Assembly (NCBI GenBank): GCA_021234155.1
Contig: JAJEKV010000009.1
Location: 12,718,546 to 12,782,545, forward strand
Length of the DNA: 64,000 nucleotides
Direction: 5' to 3'
DNA from: Isoetes taiwanensis
Lineage: Eukaryota; Streptophyta; Lycopodiopsida; Isoetales; Isoetaceae
Below the pieces are notes generated by a model that was not told the origin of the DNA, did not search any database, and worked only from the letters and a program-made list of their open reading frames with translations. Within the stretch, counting starts at the first letter, position 1. Every line of letters begins with the position of its first letter. The position numbers were made by a program, and so were the translations under genes. Below, piece after piece: positions 1 through 11,019 of the stretch.

Positions 1-599
1 TGGTAGGTTGCTTAAAAATAATATATAGAAACCAAATTTGTACCCTAAAAAACCACACAAGTTTTCTACCTGTAATAACTACACTTAAAAACTACACCTT
101 TCTACATGTGGATATTTTTCTAAACTATGTTATTATATAGTAAAAACAACACTTGAAAACAACTACTATTCACGTGGATATTCTGTTAAACCACATGTTG
201 ATTTTTTAGTAAAAACAACTACTATCTTCAAAAACCATATGTTGATATTCTGTAAAAACACATGTTATTTTTTTAATAAAAAACAAAAAAAACAACACCT
301 AAAAACAATGCATTGATTTTTTTTCAAAAGGCTGTCAATTTTCTATGCATAGACTTTTTAGCCAAAAACTACACGTTGCTTCTAGCATTTTCGGAACAAT
401 ACAACAGGTGGGCTTTAAGTGTTGTTTTTCTTCAAAAAAAGACAGCGAAAAACTACACATAGAGCGAAATTTGGGGTTAGTGTGATGCTCATTCTCTTGT
501 AGTGGTTGGATCTAACCGTTGAAGTTATTTTTCACGAATGTAAAACAATACGATACATTCCCAAAGTTGAGCACACAAACAATATTCCAGGTGGTGGAG

Positions 600-1290
600 C
601 TTTGCTTAAGAAATATCCTCAAAAAAACCATACTTCCTTAAGAAATGGCTGCGTAAAAACTACGCCACTTCAGAAAATCACACTTCTGTAAAAAAAAAAC
701 CACTTAAAAACTACACTAAAAACCACACATCAAAAAACCATACTTACTTTAAAAAATAGCTACGTAAAAACTATACCTAGTTATATAAACCACACAAAAA
801 AAAATCATATTTCCTTAAAAATAGCTTCTTAAACACTACACCTAGTTATAAACTACACCACTTCAGAAAACCATACTTCATTAAAAAACAACCACTTAAA
901 AACTACGCCCGCTTATAAACCACACTTCAAAAAACCATACTTCTTTAAAAAACAGCTATTTAAAAACTACACCCACTTATAAACGACACCTCAAAAAACA
1001 ACACCTCGATTAAAAAAAATCATACCACTTCAGAAAACCATACTTCCTTAAAAAACAACCACTTAAAAACTATACCTCCTTATAAACCACACTTCAAAAA
1101 ACTATACTTCCATAAAAAACGACTCTTAAAAACTACACCTAGTTATAAACTACACCTCAAAAAACAACACCTTCTTAAAAACAACACCCCCTCAAAAAAA
1201 TAAGCAACACTTCTTTAAAAAAAAACGACACCTCGAAAAAAGACCACACCTTCAAAAAAAAAAAAAACTATAGCTCCATAAAAAAAACTA
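600..1290. repeat. A-rich degenerate minisatellite
   Basis: Imperfect tandem units of about 55-70 bp, each built from blocks like ccatacttcctt, aaaaac(a/t)gc, aaaaactacacc and ttataaaccacac. The ccatacttc-type landmark recurs near 627, 735, 803, 858, 923, 1036 and 1098. The adjoining 1-600 is AT-rich with similar actacac and ccacatg words but no clear period. No reading frame here looks coding; short frames are products of the repeat. Confidence 0.75.
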
Positions 1291-1382
1291 CACCGCCTCC
1301 TTAATAAACCACACCTCCACATAACCACATGTAGATTTTTTGGAACAACGACATGTTGTCTTTTTGTTACTGTTGTTTTTAG

Positions 1383-2055
1383 GTGTGGTCCCAGAATTGG
1401 GGTGGTAGTGTACGAATTGTGTGTCGTCACGATTCTCTAGCCGCCCATGGAGCCTCTAGACCCCGGGAAGGGGAGATGCAACCCTTCCTACCTCGTCGGA
1501 CCAGGGAGATGCAACCTGGAGTAGTCCCGATGGGTGATGCCATGGGATTACGTGTCCGGAAGGTTAGAGTCATGCCACAGCTTGATCTAGCCCATCTGCA
1601 AAGTATGCACAGGAGGGGCGGATGGAGTGGTCAACCCTAGCCATTGTCTTATGCCAGCCCCGCCATTGTTATGACTCGGTCTGCTCTATCTTGAGGCCTA
1701 TCTAGTCAGTCGATTCCCTCATGTGTCGGAGCCACGGGTAGGAGCTCCATGTTTTATGTCATATGATTATGTTCTTTGCATCTATGGATATGCGATTGAG
1801 CTACCCTTCGAGGTAGTATGTTGTATTGTATTGCTAGTTCTGACGTGTTTATGCTTCCGCTGTGATAGGAGCCCATAGGGGAAGGACACGCAAGACACCT
1901 TCGTGTCCCCTTCCCGCACTGCGATCATCTCAGAGTGCGGGATAGACGGAGGGCCCGTGCGGTTGCAGGACCGGATGGGGGATTTCCTGCCGAGTATACG
2001 GCCGGGTGCCGTATGTTTAGCAGGGAGCGTCACAACAACCCATGTCTCCATGGAC
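1383..2055 (+). repeat. Dispersed repeat family R, copy 1
   Basis: This block aligns, with gaps, to 47190-47810. Shared landmarks in the same order include cgtca(c/t)gattctc, gaaggggagatgcaac, tagtc(c/t)cgatgggtgat, gcccataggggaagg, gagtgcggg(g)ata and ggatgggggatttcct. The last part also matches 38340-38425. The size and dispersed distribution suggest an LTR or non-coding part of a retroelement. I see no terminal structure or coding domain that assigns the family, so the class is inferred only. Confidence 0.6.
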
Positions 2056-2409
2056 GTTAAAATATTATATTTTATTCTATTCTATTGCTAAGACATTATT
2101 TTTAGCTTAATATCATACATACGAGATGCATTAGCAAAATAATTTCACACTACTTTAAATTCGAATATGTCACATTTACACTGATGTACAATTGCTGTAA
2201 AATCTTGATACAGAGGAGAATTTTGACAATTAGTTTTGCAATACAAATCCCGGTGTAGATTGGTCCATGTGTAGTTAACAGAGAATACCATTCTAAAACT
2301 TAGGATGATTGGTGCATCTAATCTTTGTCTTAGAAATGGGATGACATTAGCACTAAAGCTTGTATTGTAAGCATTATATTCTAAACATCAAAGTTTCTTT
2401 TACCACTCT

Positions 2410-2524
2410 CTACGTCAAGGCAAGTAGGAGTGCGTTCTTGCAAGGTCCTTGAACCATTCTTGCTCAGAATAGCAAATAGCCTCACAAAACCTGTAGAATC
2501 AGGTTAAGGCTTGCCTTGACGTAG
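2410..2524. repeat. Small inverted repeat, 15-bp perfect arms
   Basis: The arm ctacgtcaaggcaag (2410-2424) is repeated in perfect reverse complement at 2510-2524, enclosing 85 bp. It could be a very small MITE-like element or a hairpin. No target-site duplication is evident. The rest of 2056-2788 is AT-rich sequence with no gene I can support. Confidence 0.55.
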
Positions 2525-2788
2525 TAGAATGGATGGGTTCAGCTATTCTTGCTGCTCCCATGTCATTCTACATAACATCTTGGCCTTATTTGATAGAGTT
2601 TTTTTCCTTTGTGTTATGAGATACTTTGTGCTAATAAGAGAGCTTTTAGCTGGTTTTTATGGTTGTGTTTTATTATTAGTATAGAATCTTGTCTGTGTGA
2701 TGAATGGATGGAATTTTAGTCTATAAAGTTGGTTTGGGTGTGGAACCTTGTAAGCTTTTAAAGGCTTCCATTCACATAAATGGCCATT

Positions 2789-2819
2789 AACCATCATTCA
2801 TTTAAATTGGATTTATGTC
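2789..2819 (+). repeat. 31-bp block, exact inverted match to 17531-17561
   Basis: The 31 bases are identical to the reverse complement of 17531-17561. It lies about 150 bp outside the 3' end of the DUF7869 transposase relic. It may be a terminal or subterminal repeat of that element, or simply two insertions of one short dispersed repeat. Flanking sequence outside the 31 bases does not align convincingly. Confidence 0.6.
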
Positions 2820-2966
2820 AGGATTTTGGACCATTTTGGCACTGCAACTTTTTCCCGGGTTAGTAAATTTGCATCGAGAATGTGACTTTTTTTTATAACA
2901 GCACAACATGATTGCATTAAAAATTAAAAATATTTTACATATGCATGTCGAGTTACATATTGCCAA

Positions 2967-5802
2967 TTACTTCTCAGAAGTGACCCCTAGAGATATCATA
3001 GCTTTCTTCCTCACTTCCACATGTATTGTAACCCTAGCAGTCTTGCCTGGGATGACCTTTGGGGTCCATGAAAACAAAATAGTATCTAACTCAACCCAAT
3101 CATCCCCTTCAATAGGGTTTCTCTTCCATTTCTTTGTCCAACAGTCTCTATACCTTTCTTCCTCTGCCACTGCATTTAACTGGTGCACTGGACACCACCA
3201 TTCCACACGAACTTTGTTCACATTGCGGTCACCTACTTCTTTTTGCAAACCTCTCGAGATGGTGTAACCCATCCACCCGCAGGTATATCTCTTTCCTGGT
3301 ACTATAAGTGCAAATTGATGGCAAAGCAAGTCATCTTTCGGATCATAATCCTCCAGCCCGAGATATTTAGGCCTTCTTTTCCTAGGACCAACATAGTGTT
3401 TTTCAAAGAACTGGAGGAGCCATGGACTTCTGCGAATACTACTAACCACATCATCACTTCCTCGGTAATATCAATCTCTCCACCTAGTCTTAGGTAGCCA
3501 TCCATCTTTGAGTTCATCGGAGGATGTGTCTACTTGTCCCAATAATCCATGTACTGTCCAATAATCTATCAATGCAAGGTTGGTATCATCGGGGTTATTT
3601 TTCCAATACTTGATGTATTCGTAAATGTTTGTCCAATGTGCTTTGCAATGAATCCACCTCCGGAAAAGGCTTAAGAGCTTTTGGTTGACCCCTTGGAATC
3701 TTAGGTTTACCATTTTCATCTTAGTTGCCATATAGGTACTCCCTCATCTGGCCTCCATTTATCATCTGAAGGTCTCATCTTCCATTGCATGATTGGCTTA
3801 TTTCCCATGACCCAGAAAGTGTACTGAAGAGGTCTAGATTGACCTTCCATATCAAGAGCATAACCTTCGATAAAATTCTTCCAATCAGGCACCTCTTGTA
3901 TGATCAACCCTATAGGAGAAGGGGAAATGCATTCACTAAGAACTTCCATTAGTCTAGGAAGATTGGTCACAGTTTGAGATTTCAACTGCGCATTATACTT
4001 CCCAAACAATGCATCCACATCCTCATGAGTATGTCCAGGCATTAAGAACCCTAAATTCACTCTTTCAAAGACACCCACGGCTGTTAAATAAGATAGGAAT
4101 GAGAACATATACATGTTTTTATTCTCATCCAAAGACAATTGTCAAGTTGGAGGAGGAACCTTGGTGGTAGATCTCGAGGTTGGGGACGTGAACTTGAGGC
4201 TCCAACATGTTCAGAAGCACCTGACTTCCTAAACCTTGCCTTAGTAAACTTCTCTAAATTATTAGGCTTTCTATCCAACAATGCACTGAAGAGTGGTTGG
4301 CTACCACCTCCAGGGTTGTGGAGGTCACCAGAATAACCACTCTCATAGTTCCTCAAGCACCTCATCACACTTCCAATATGAAAATCAGGACCATCACTCC
4401 GCAATTGCAAACTAAAATGGCCATAATAAATTGGCACCGAGCCATGCACTATTGCACCTCGGAGAGACTTGCAAAGGATAAGCTCTATTGATTTGCTTGG
4501 GTATGTAACTATCTTTTGGGCAAACAAGTCTTCGATTGATCCATCTTGTCATGTATAATACAAACATAGTTATTGGGTTCCAAACATGATAATGTTCTCC
4601 ACATCCAATAAGTGGATCTACATGATAGTTGGTCTGTCATGTGATCTTTCATTTGCTCCCTTATCTTAGCCCTTTGGCTTGGTTGCTTGGTCTTATCAAG
4701 AATCTCTTTCAACTTAGCACACAAGTTGCACTTTGCAAAGTTGTTCGAAGTGTCTATAGTGACATGCTTGAAGTGCTTGCTCCATAGTCTCATTTGTTGG
4801 GTTGAGATATTGCGGTACATTTTCTCAAAGCAAAGCATTCACTTCCTCAATATGCTCTTACGGGTACAATGGGATGGCAATCTCTTCTCGACAACTATTT
4901 TTCCACGTTGATCTTTCCTACTTTTATGTGGCATATTCTCAGCATTGAATTCAACATATTTTTCAAAAACCTCCCTAGCAGCGGGATCCTAGAAGTTGGC
5001 CTCAACATGCCATTATTTCCATGTAATGCAATTTTACTCCCCTTTGCATGACTTGCTTGCCAATTTTGCCAAGATGAAATTGGAATGCCATGAATATGTA
5101 TCCATGCAACTTTACATATCCATGTCCCTAACGATTGGGTATTTTTTTTTTTGGAAATTGTTCAAATCTTGAAGTGCAAGCTCATGAATGGAGTACATGT
5201 AAGTCCTCCTCTCATCACAAGTATACTCTTGGAAGGTGGCTCTTGCTTCCACCAATTCATCAATTTCAAACTTAGAACACAATTGGCCCAACAACATTCC
5301 ATTCCCTTACCTTAGTCGGAGCTTCCACGTGAACAATCACTACTTGACTTGGACCTCTTGCTAGGATAATGTTTCACCACCGAGTGTGCCCTCTTCTCTG
5401 AAAATGTGGTCTGGCGGCTATTGGAGGTGCATTAAGAAAATCGGTGTCATCCACAACCTCGCTCGGTAAAGGAATTCTCCTATAAACTCAATGCGGGGCT
5501 ATAGGCCATGGCATGATGCATGGAACCTCCAATTGTTTAATACAAGCGATTGCAATCACGGTGATTTGATCCTTTTTCCTTCCATTTTCCTCTAAACTTG
5601 TTATGGCCACACCCACTTTATCCTCTCCTAACCTTTCATCATTGGCCGGCTGGATAGGATCAGCTAGTATGATAGTTCCTTCACCTACTAGCTCTTTATT
5701 GCATTGGTGCTTCACTTTCACCTTCTTATTCTTCCAATCCAACCTCATGTAGAGGGACAATTTGCTTAGTAGTCTCACCTCAACACCCTTTGGGAGGTCC
5801 AC
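2967..5802 (-). pseudogene. DUF7869-type transposase relic
   Basis: A minus-strand coding sequence is broken into seven or more overlapping frames. In N- to C-terminal order these are 5802-5488 (assignment weakest), 5297-5112, 4838-4509, 4527-4084, 4138-3716, 3731-3471 and 3449-2967. Recognisable blocks are a Cys pair in FAKCNLCAKLKEIL, an acidic block IIHDKMDQSKT, then LLQLDNC, then NLGFLMPGHTHEDVDALFG. These match the order seen in DUF7869 proteins, where the spaced acidic residues (HDKMD, LQLDN, HEDVD) resemble a DDE-type catalytic triad. The 4527-4084 and 4138-3716 frames overlap around LQLDN, marking a frameshift inside the core. The C-terminal part (DYDPKDDLLCHQFALIVP) is also typical of the family. 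Family membership is well supported. The transposase role is inferred from the family, and this copy cannot be translated intact. Confidence 0.75.
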
Positions 5803-5899
5803 GGCATTGACCTACAAGAACAATGTTTGCAATGGGGTAACAATGTGATAAGAACATGTGGTAACAATCTTGAAACATGTTGGGGGGGATAGGCATTAC

Positions 5900-6300
5900 A
5901 TTTTACCCTTTTAGGATCCACACGCTTCACCTATATAAAGTGAAATGTCTTAATATTAATTGAAAAAGGACAAAGTAATTTTGAGAACCGATTAAAGGAA
6001 CTTTAAAATACCAAGAAAACCATTAAATGGACAAATATATGTTGTAAGTGCAGCCAAAAATAGGTTGTAAGTATAGCTCGGGTGTAGGTAATTATTGCAA
6101 AATTAATGGTAACATAGGGTGTATGCTAGTAGTACTAATGAGGTAAGTATAGGTCGTGAATCTAGATGGGCCAAAGTTGGTTGTAAGTATAAGCTGGGGT
6201 CTAGGTAATTATACAAAATTAATGAAAACATAGGTTTTAAGTATAGGCGACATGTGGGTAATTCTATAGAGAATTATGATAACCTAGGGCGTAATTAATT
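5900..6300. repeat. Three diverged tandem units of about 60-120 bp
   Basis: The pattern ggttgtaagtata followed by (g/t)taggtaatta, aaaattaatg and aacatagg occurs near 6061, 6180 and 6235 with decreasing similarity. The region is AT-rich and non-coding as far as I can see. It lies directly upstream of a TATA-type promoter signal. Confidence 0.5.
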
Positions 6301-6381
6301 CAATAGGCGTAATGATAGGTAGTCATTATATATGATATAAATCTTGTATGATGTGATGGAATCATAATTACAACCCGCGCC

Positions 6382-6389
6382 TATAAAAG
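6382..6389 (+). promoter_or_regulatory. Candidate TATA box
   Basis: TATAAAAG lies in a GC-rich local context (cgcctataaaagccctcc). It is followed by a pyrimidine-rich leader and, 103 bp downstream, an ATG in accATGg context at 6485. Spacing and composition fit a plant Pol II core promoter. No downstream gene can be followed, so it may be an orphan promoter captured among repeats. Confidence 0.45.
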
Positions 6390-6407
6390 CCCTCCATTCT
6401 TTCAACC

Positions 6408-6480
6408 GCCAATCCTTTCTTCCTTCTAGCGCCAATCCTTTCTTCCTTCTAGCGCCAATCCTTTCTTCCTTTCTTCCTTC
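6408..6480 (+). repeat. 23-bp VNTR in a pyrimidine-rich leader
   Basis: The unit gccaatcctttcttccttct plus agc is repeated three times in tandem, the last copy slightly altered. It sits between the candidate TATA box and the ATG at 6485, where it would form part of a 5' untranslated leader. Farther on, 6783-6806 is a GAAG microsatellite. Confidence 0.7.
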
Positions 6481-6484
6481 TACC

Positions 6485-6568
6485 ATGGTGAGCCATCTTT
6501 TGCCCGACCTCGTCCGCTCCATCCAGCCCAGGACTACGCCTCCGAGGCGAAGAGGCGGTAAAAATTGA
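6485..6568 (+). CDS. Possible 27-codon first exon or short frame
   Basis: ATG at 6485 is in a strong plant context (accATGg). It opens a 27-residue frame starting MVSHLLPDLVRS and ending in an Arg-rich stretch, PPRRRGGKN. The only support is the upstream TATA box at 6382 and the leader. No homologous family is recognised. It could be the first exon of a gene destroyed by the LINE insertion to its right, or a chance frame. Confidence 0.2.
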   Translation: MVSHLLPDLVRSIQPRTTPPRRRGGKN

Positions 6569-7899
6569 TAAAGAAATCCATTCCCCCTCCCACGGATCGT
6601 TGTGGCTGCTCTCCACACCACAGTCCGGATAATTGTGAGGAGTTATTTCCTCGAGGGCAAGCTTAGGAAAACATTATCTGAGCACCGGCACCGGCAGCCC
6701 GAGTCCCCCCATACTCCCCTTGATTCAGGATAGGGAGATGGAGAGCGAGATTGAAAAAGAAGAAGAAATGGAGGAAGCGGATGAAGGAAGGAAGGAAGGA
6801 AGGAAGTATATTTTAAAATCATGGAGGCCAAACTTGACCTATGAGGCGGTACATCACGATTACCTACAAAGCGGATAAAACCACACCAAAAAAGACAAAT
6901 GCTACTATACAATGTGTCCCTACTCTTTGGATGAAAAAACCCCACATGGGAGGAAAACCACAGTAGTAGGCTCTCGGATCCCTTGTCTGTAAGGGATTCT
7001 CTAATGGTAGAGACTTGCAAAATGTAGGATCGCGAGGCGTGCAATCATTGGCGATGCCGCAATTGATGCGAGAGGTGCCTCCAGGCATCTAAGATCAGCA
7101 TGTGTTGCTTTCGGATATGCGTATATGCCGGGACACTCTTGCGAGCATGGTGCTCATCCTCTCTACCATGCGCATGTGGCAACAACACCGGCATATTCTC
7201 TCATCTTGCGGGGGATTGTTTGCCCTCCATCACAGTAGTCCAGCGACTGTTTTCAATTCTGAGATGATGGGACCCCGATCCTCCGCGGAGGCAATAGCTC
7301 TCCGTTTCTTCATAGATATATCGCGCTTTCAAATCTTGGCGTGGGCCATGTTCGATGTTGGATTAACTGCGTGTGGTAGTGCTCTGTTTTAGGCTTTGCA
7401 CGGTGGTTTGCATCCCACGAGTGGTGGCAAAGCTCGATCAGGTGTCGCGGCACGTCACGGGCATCGGGCATAGCCACAATCTGGCGGTAGTCTATAGACC
7501 ACGTTGCGAACCACCCACGGCGGTGCTCTGCCATACCCTCTTCGATCGTTGTGGCTCTTGTGCCAATAACAAAGCCCTCGGGGAAGGCGTTGTGCATCCA
7601 TCTTTGGTGACCTTGTGGAAATATGCAAGATGTCTGCGCCAAAGCGAATGTTGCGAGGGCGAAACCAGTCTCATATAGCAAAATATGATAAGGTGCAGGT
7701 GTCCTTGATACCTAGACGTATGTTAAGAAGGCCTTTTGCACCCTCTCTAGCTTATCCCGTGTTCTTGCTAATTCTTTGGACCCCGGACCTCTACCCCATA
7801 CAACAATCTTGGTTCAGCGAGTGCTGCGAGCGAGGTGTGCTCTCGTGCCCGATCCACATAGGTCTATTAATAGCGGCTATTACGCATAGCATCTGAGGC

Positions 7900-8610
7900 T
7901 TTCCATCCCGTAGCTGACCCGTCTTTCCACCGCGGTCATCCCATAACATGCTAAGCGCAAAAAATCGATTCGGATACTTGAAGGTCCTTACAACATCCAC
8001 CTTCTGTCCTCCGTAATAGAGATCACGGGATATCATCTTTGCTGAGAGGAGAGGGGCCGGGGAGCTTAGTTTTGCGGGTTCACGTCATTCTGTTGTGTCC
8101 ACAGAACCCACTAAGGCGTCAAATCTTTGCTTTGCATACTCTCACGTATGGGATAGCAAGTCTACATCATCTGCATAGAGCAATTGCCTTATCTTGTATG
8201 CCTCACGGTAGGCGTGGGCCACGCCCCCCCATGTTCTTGCATCCAAGTCTCCAACTTGTCAATGTAGAGACCAAAGAGCGTTGGAATACGGACATCCCCG
8301 CTTTTTAACCCCCTATGGTGCTAGCAACTCGGCGATCTGATCGCGAGGCAATGCGGCATATATCCCATCATAGAGTCTATAGATGACATTTTGTAAGTCA
8401 CGTGGGGCATGCGGCGCAAAAATGCTGCCACAACAGTCCCCGGGACCGTATCATATCTGCCGTCTTGAAATCTCGAAACAGCGAAGTACAGTGGTCCGCG
8501 TCGCGCATTGCGAGTAGCTTCCATAAGGATTACGATAGTGAATATATGGTCGATTGTGGAGTGGAGCGGTGGCGAAACCCGCTGGCCAGCTGCCGCACTC
8601 CAAATTCCTT
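7900..8610 (-). pseudogene. LINE copy A reverse transcriptase core
   Basis: On the minus strand, STIDHIFTIVILMEATRNARR (first 20 residues noted; near 8490-8560) corresponds to the block before RT motif A. A motif-A-like stretch, AVSRFQDG, follows. LLYADDVD at about 8160-8185 is the YxDD catalytic motif of non-LTR reverse transcriptases. Frames shift between these blocks. Further left, to about 7310, lies a minus-strand open stretch that could be the LINE C-terminal region, but it is too diverged to confirm. Confidence 0.75.
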
Positions 8611-9429
8611 GCCCAGGGTTAACTTCTTCTCTACCACACCGCTAAAGCTTTTCTGCGAGTAATGGGCTCACCATGATCATCGCGGTAGTTAGCGAATCAT
8701 CCACATTACTGTCTTATGAATTGGGGTGACCTTGCTAACCATCCACTCTCGGGGAGGCCCTCCCTTATGGCACAGTTAATAATGTTTGTTAGAGGCCCTA
8801 GCAAAAGCTGGCCCACCCATTTCAATAACTTCGGCTTGAAGTCACGCAAGTCCTTTTCGCTTTGCCATTAGCCGGTGTCTAAGGCCTGTTGGATGTCTTC
8901 CTCCCGTGAGCTGCAGCATTTCTCCTACCTGATCGGAACCCCAGCGGCTGCTCACGGGGATCATCTGACTCCTCCAGCGATGCATCCAGTCTCTGGTAAT
9001 ATTGCGGGTGGTTGATGCCTCTTGTACAACACCCTCTACGCCGAGGAAGGCTTTTATTCGATCATCAACAAATCAAACATGTCGGCTGGCGATGAGTGCG
9101 CAATGTCGCGCGCTTTTGGATTTCAAGAATGCTCTATAGTCACGAATGGCTGCTTCGCGCCGCAATTGTGGATCACGGCGAGGCGTAGTTGGGTCTTTAG
9201 AGCCTTGCACTCGGCGATCAAACCCGGGGATTTTGAGGGAACTAGCGCGGTGTCCATTCGCGGCGATCCCGTTGCAAAAGCATGCACTAGCTGCTCGTGA
9301 GTAAGGCATTTACAAGCCATTCCCACCTATCATGTAGCGTGCAAGGGCATCAATCCCCTGCCCGGTTCGCGTTCCAACACGGACTCATATTACGCTTGCT
9401 TTTCGATAGTGGGGATGTATCTCAACCCA

Positions 9430-10230
9430 CGATGGTTTCTACTGTGATTTAACTGAGTGCTCCCAATCCAAGTGACATAAAGTGGATAGTGGTCCGACAA
9501 AGCCTCCTCATCTCGTTTTAGGTGTGCCAATTGAGGCTGCTCGTGATCATGTCAAGTCCTACCCTTTTAAGGAGATAGTCTGCAGCTAGCTCCACCATCA
9601 TGTCTATAAATCTTGCAAGTAAAACCCCTGATTAGGCCATCGGATCATACCATTTGCACACTACCATGTCAAAGGCAGCCGAGTTGAACCAACTCCCTTC
9701 CAAAGCGTTGGTGGCGTATCTTGGGCTATGCGGCATGTTGGGGTGCGATTGTTTCAAGCAGTGGAATTGAGTCGGCCTCTCCACGGAAGGATTAGCAACT
9801 GCCGGTTGTGCGGTCGCGGGCATTGAAATCTCTAACAAGAGCACATGCCCTTCTTTGGCGATATTGCTCTATGTCATCATCGAGATCTCGTAAAGGCATT
9901 TGTACATCCGTATGCGCCTCACGGACTGGTAGAACAGAAAGGCGCATGGGGTATATAACAACATGCAATAAATAATGGGCGATCTTTGAGGCTCGATATT
10001 CTCACCCCAGGTGGCGGTTAAGTTTGTCGACCTTGTGGGGCGGGGCCGTGGCTGCTATAGCATCTTTGAAGTAGCATGCCACCCCTCCATATCCTCGCTT
10101 GCCATGGCGGCGCATTAGCGGCGAAACCCAGTATCGAGAGATAATGCGGCTGATGCCCCGATATTCCCATGTCTCTTGCAAGAAGATGATGTCCATACAT
10201 GCTAGCGATCCCAACAAGGCCACGCCCTTC
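9430..10230 (-). pseudogene. LINE copy A endonuclease (APE-type) domain
   Basis: Sense strand is minus. Reading leftwards, there is MDIIFLQETWEY (10150-10200, with the catalytic Glu of the QETW motif) and then RGYGGVACYFKDAI. VRDFNARDRTTGN follows near 9820-9845 (the conserved Asp-Phe-Asn motif), then ALSDHYPLYVTW near 9450-9500 (the conserved Ser-Asp-His motif). These are the hallmark blocks of the apurinic-like endonuclease that nicks target DNA for target-primed reverse transcription. The blocks fall in different frames, so the domain is broken by several indels. Confidence 0.8.
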
Positions 10231-10528
10231 TTCGGGATGGCGGGAAAAATTAAGAAGAAAAAGCGGTGATTATGGGCGCCCTCTCCTCCTCAGAGAAGGA
10301 AGATCTTTGCCCGAAGACATCGGCGAGGATGGCGGATGGATTCGAGAAGGAAGAAAGGAGGAGGAAGAAGAAGAGGGGAGGAGGTAGAGGGCTGAATTTT
10401 TTTTGTTTTGTTATTTAGTTTTGGTTGGAAAGGCGAAATGGGCATCTCAAAAAGGCCTCAAATGAGATTATGAATGGAGCTAGGCATCTCAAAAGCGCCT
10501 AGAACACGTAATTTTGTAACAATTTGGG

Positions 10529-10785
10529 CAACTCTAATAAAAGGCCTTATGTAAAATTTTTCAATGGCAATACAAAATTTCTTGTGCAATATGTTTCTTT
10601 AGTTTCTACTCTAACTGAAGCGAGCGTAATTCTGCGGAAAGGCTTTTGATGCAGCAACTCTAATAAAAGGCCTTATGTAAAATTTTCAATGGCAATACAA
10701 GGATTAATATTTTGCAATATGTTTCTTTAGTGTCAACTCTAACTTGAAAACATAAGCGTAATTTCTTGAAAAGCTTTTTTGAATG
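10529..10785. repeat. Direct tandem duplication, about 126-bp unit
   Basis: Two adjacent copies begin with caactctaataaaaggcctt at 10529 and 10655. They continue through atggcaatacaa, caatatgtttctttag and gcgtaatt. They differ by small indels and a few substitutions. There is no coding evidence. Confidence 0.8.
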
Positions 10786-10802
10786 CGGCTCTTTCATTCT
10801 TA

Positions 10803-11018
10803 ATTTTTGAGAGAGCTGAAGTGAGATCCATTGTATGCGAAATATGTTTGTGTACAAAATGTTTAAATTGTCAAGCGGTCCAATACTGCGCTGGCGTGAA
10901 TTGCCTTTCTGATAATTAGCTTTATGCGGTTCACGCCCGTGTATTGGACTGCACAATGTAAACATTTTGCACACAAACATATTCCCGCTGGCTTTCACTT
11001 CAGCTCTCTCAAAAAAAA
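10803..11018. mobile_element. 216-bp fold-back (MITE-like) element
   Basis: The left arm starting gagagagctgaagtga at 10809 pairs with the right arm ending tcacttcagctctctc at 11010. The pairing continues through aatatgtttgtgt(a/g)caaaatgttta and ccaatac. The centre, around 10900, contains a second nested pair, ggcgtgaa / ttcacgcc. The whole unit can fold into one long imperfect hairpin, the layout of a non-autonomous fold-back or MITE. No target-site duplication can be fixed because the arm ends fade into A/T runs. Confidence 0.7.
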
Positions 11019-11019
11019 A

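Larger units (their letters stand above)
7090..10400 (-). mobile_element. LINE retrotransposon, copy A (degraded)
   Basis: A non-LTR retrotransposon lies on the minus strand, 5' end at the right. From right to left it has a GA-rich (CT-rich on the sense strand) putative 5' leader near 10300-10400, an APE-type endonuclease region, and a reverse transcriptase with a YADD box. A poorly preserved 3' part reaches toward 7300. No poly(A) tail or target-site duplication was found, so the left boundary is approximate. Frames are interrupted many times, so the copy is not autonomous. A related but distinct copy lies at 60640-64000. Confidence 0.8.

Noticed and set aside
1-1300. CRISPR-like array (regularly repeated A-rich units)
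   Set aside because: The units are degenerate, of variable length and without unique spacers, and the context is eukaryotic. It is a minisatellite.
7310-7681. 123-codon minus-strand frame as an independent gene
   Set aside because: It lies where the LINE copy A C-terminal part is expected and shows no other domain; treated as LINE-derived.
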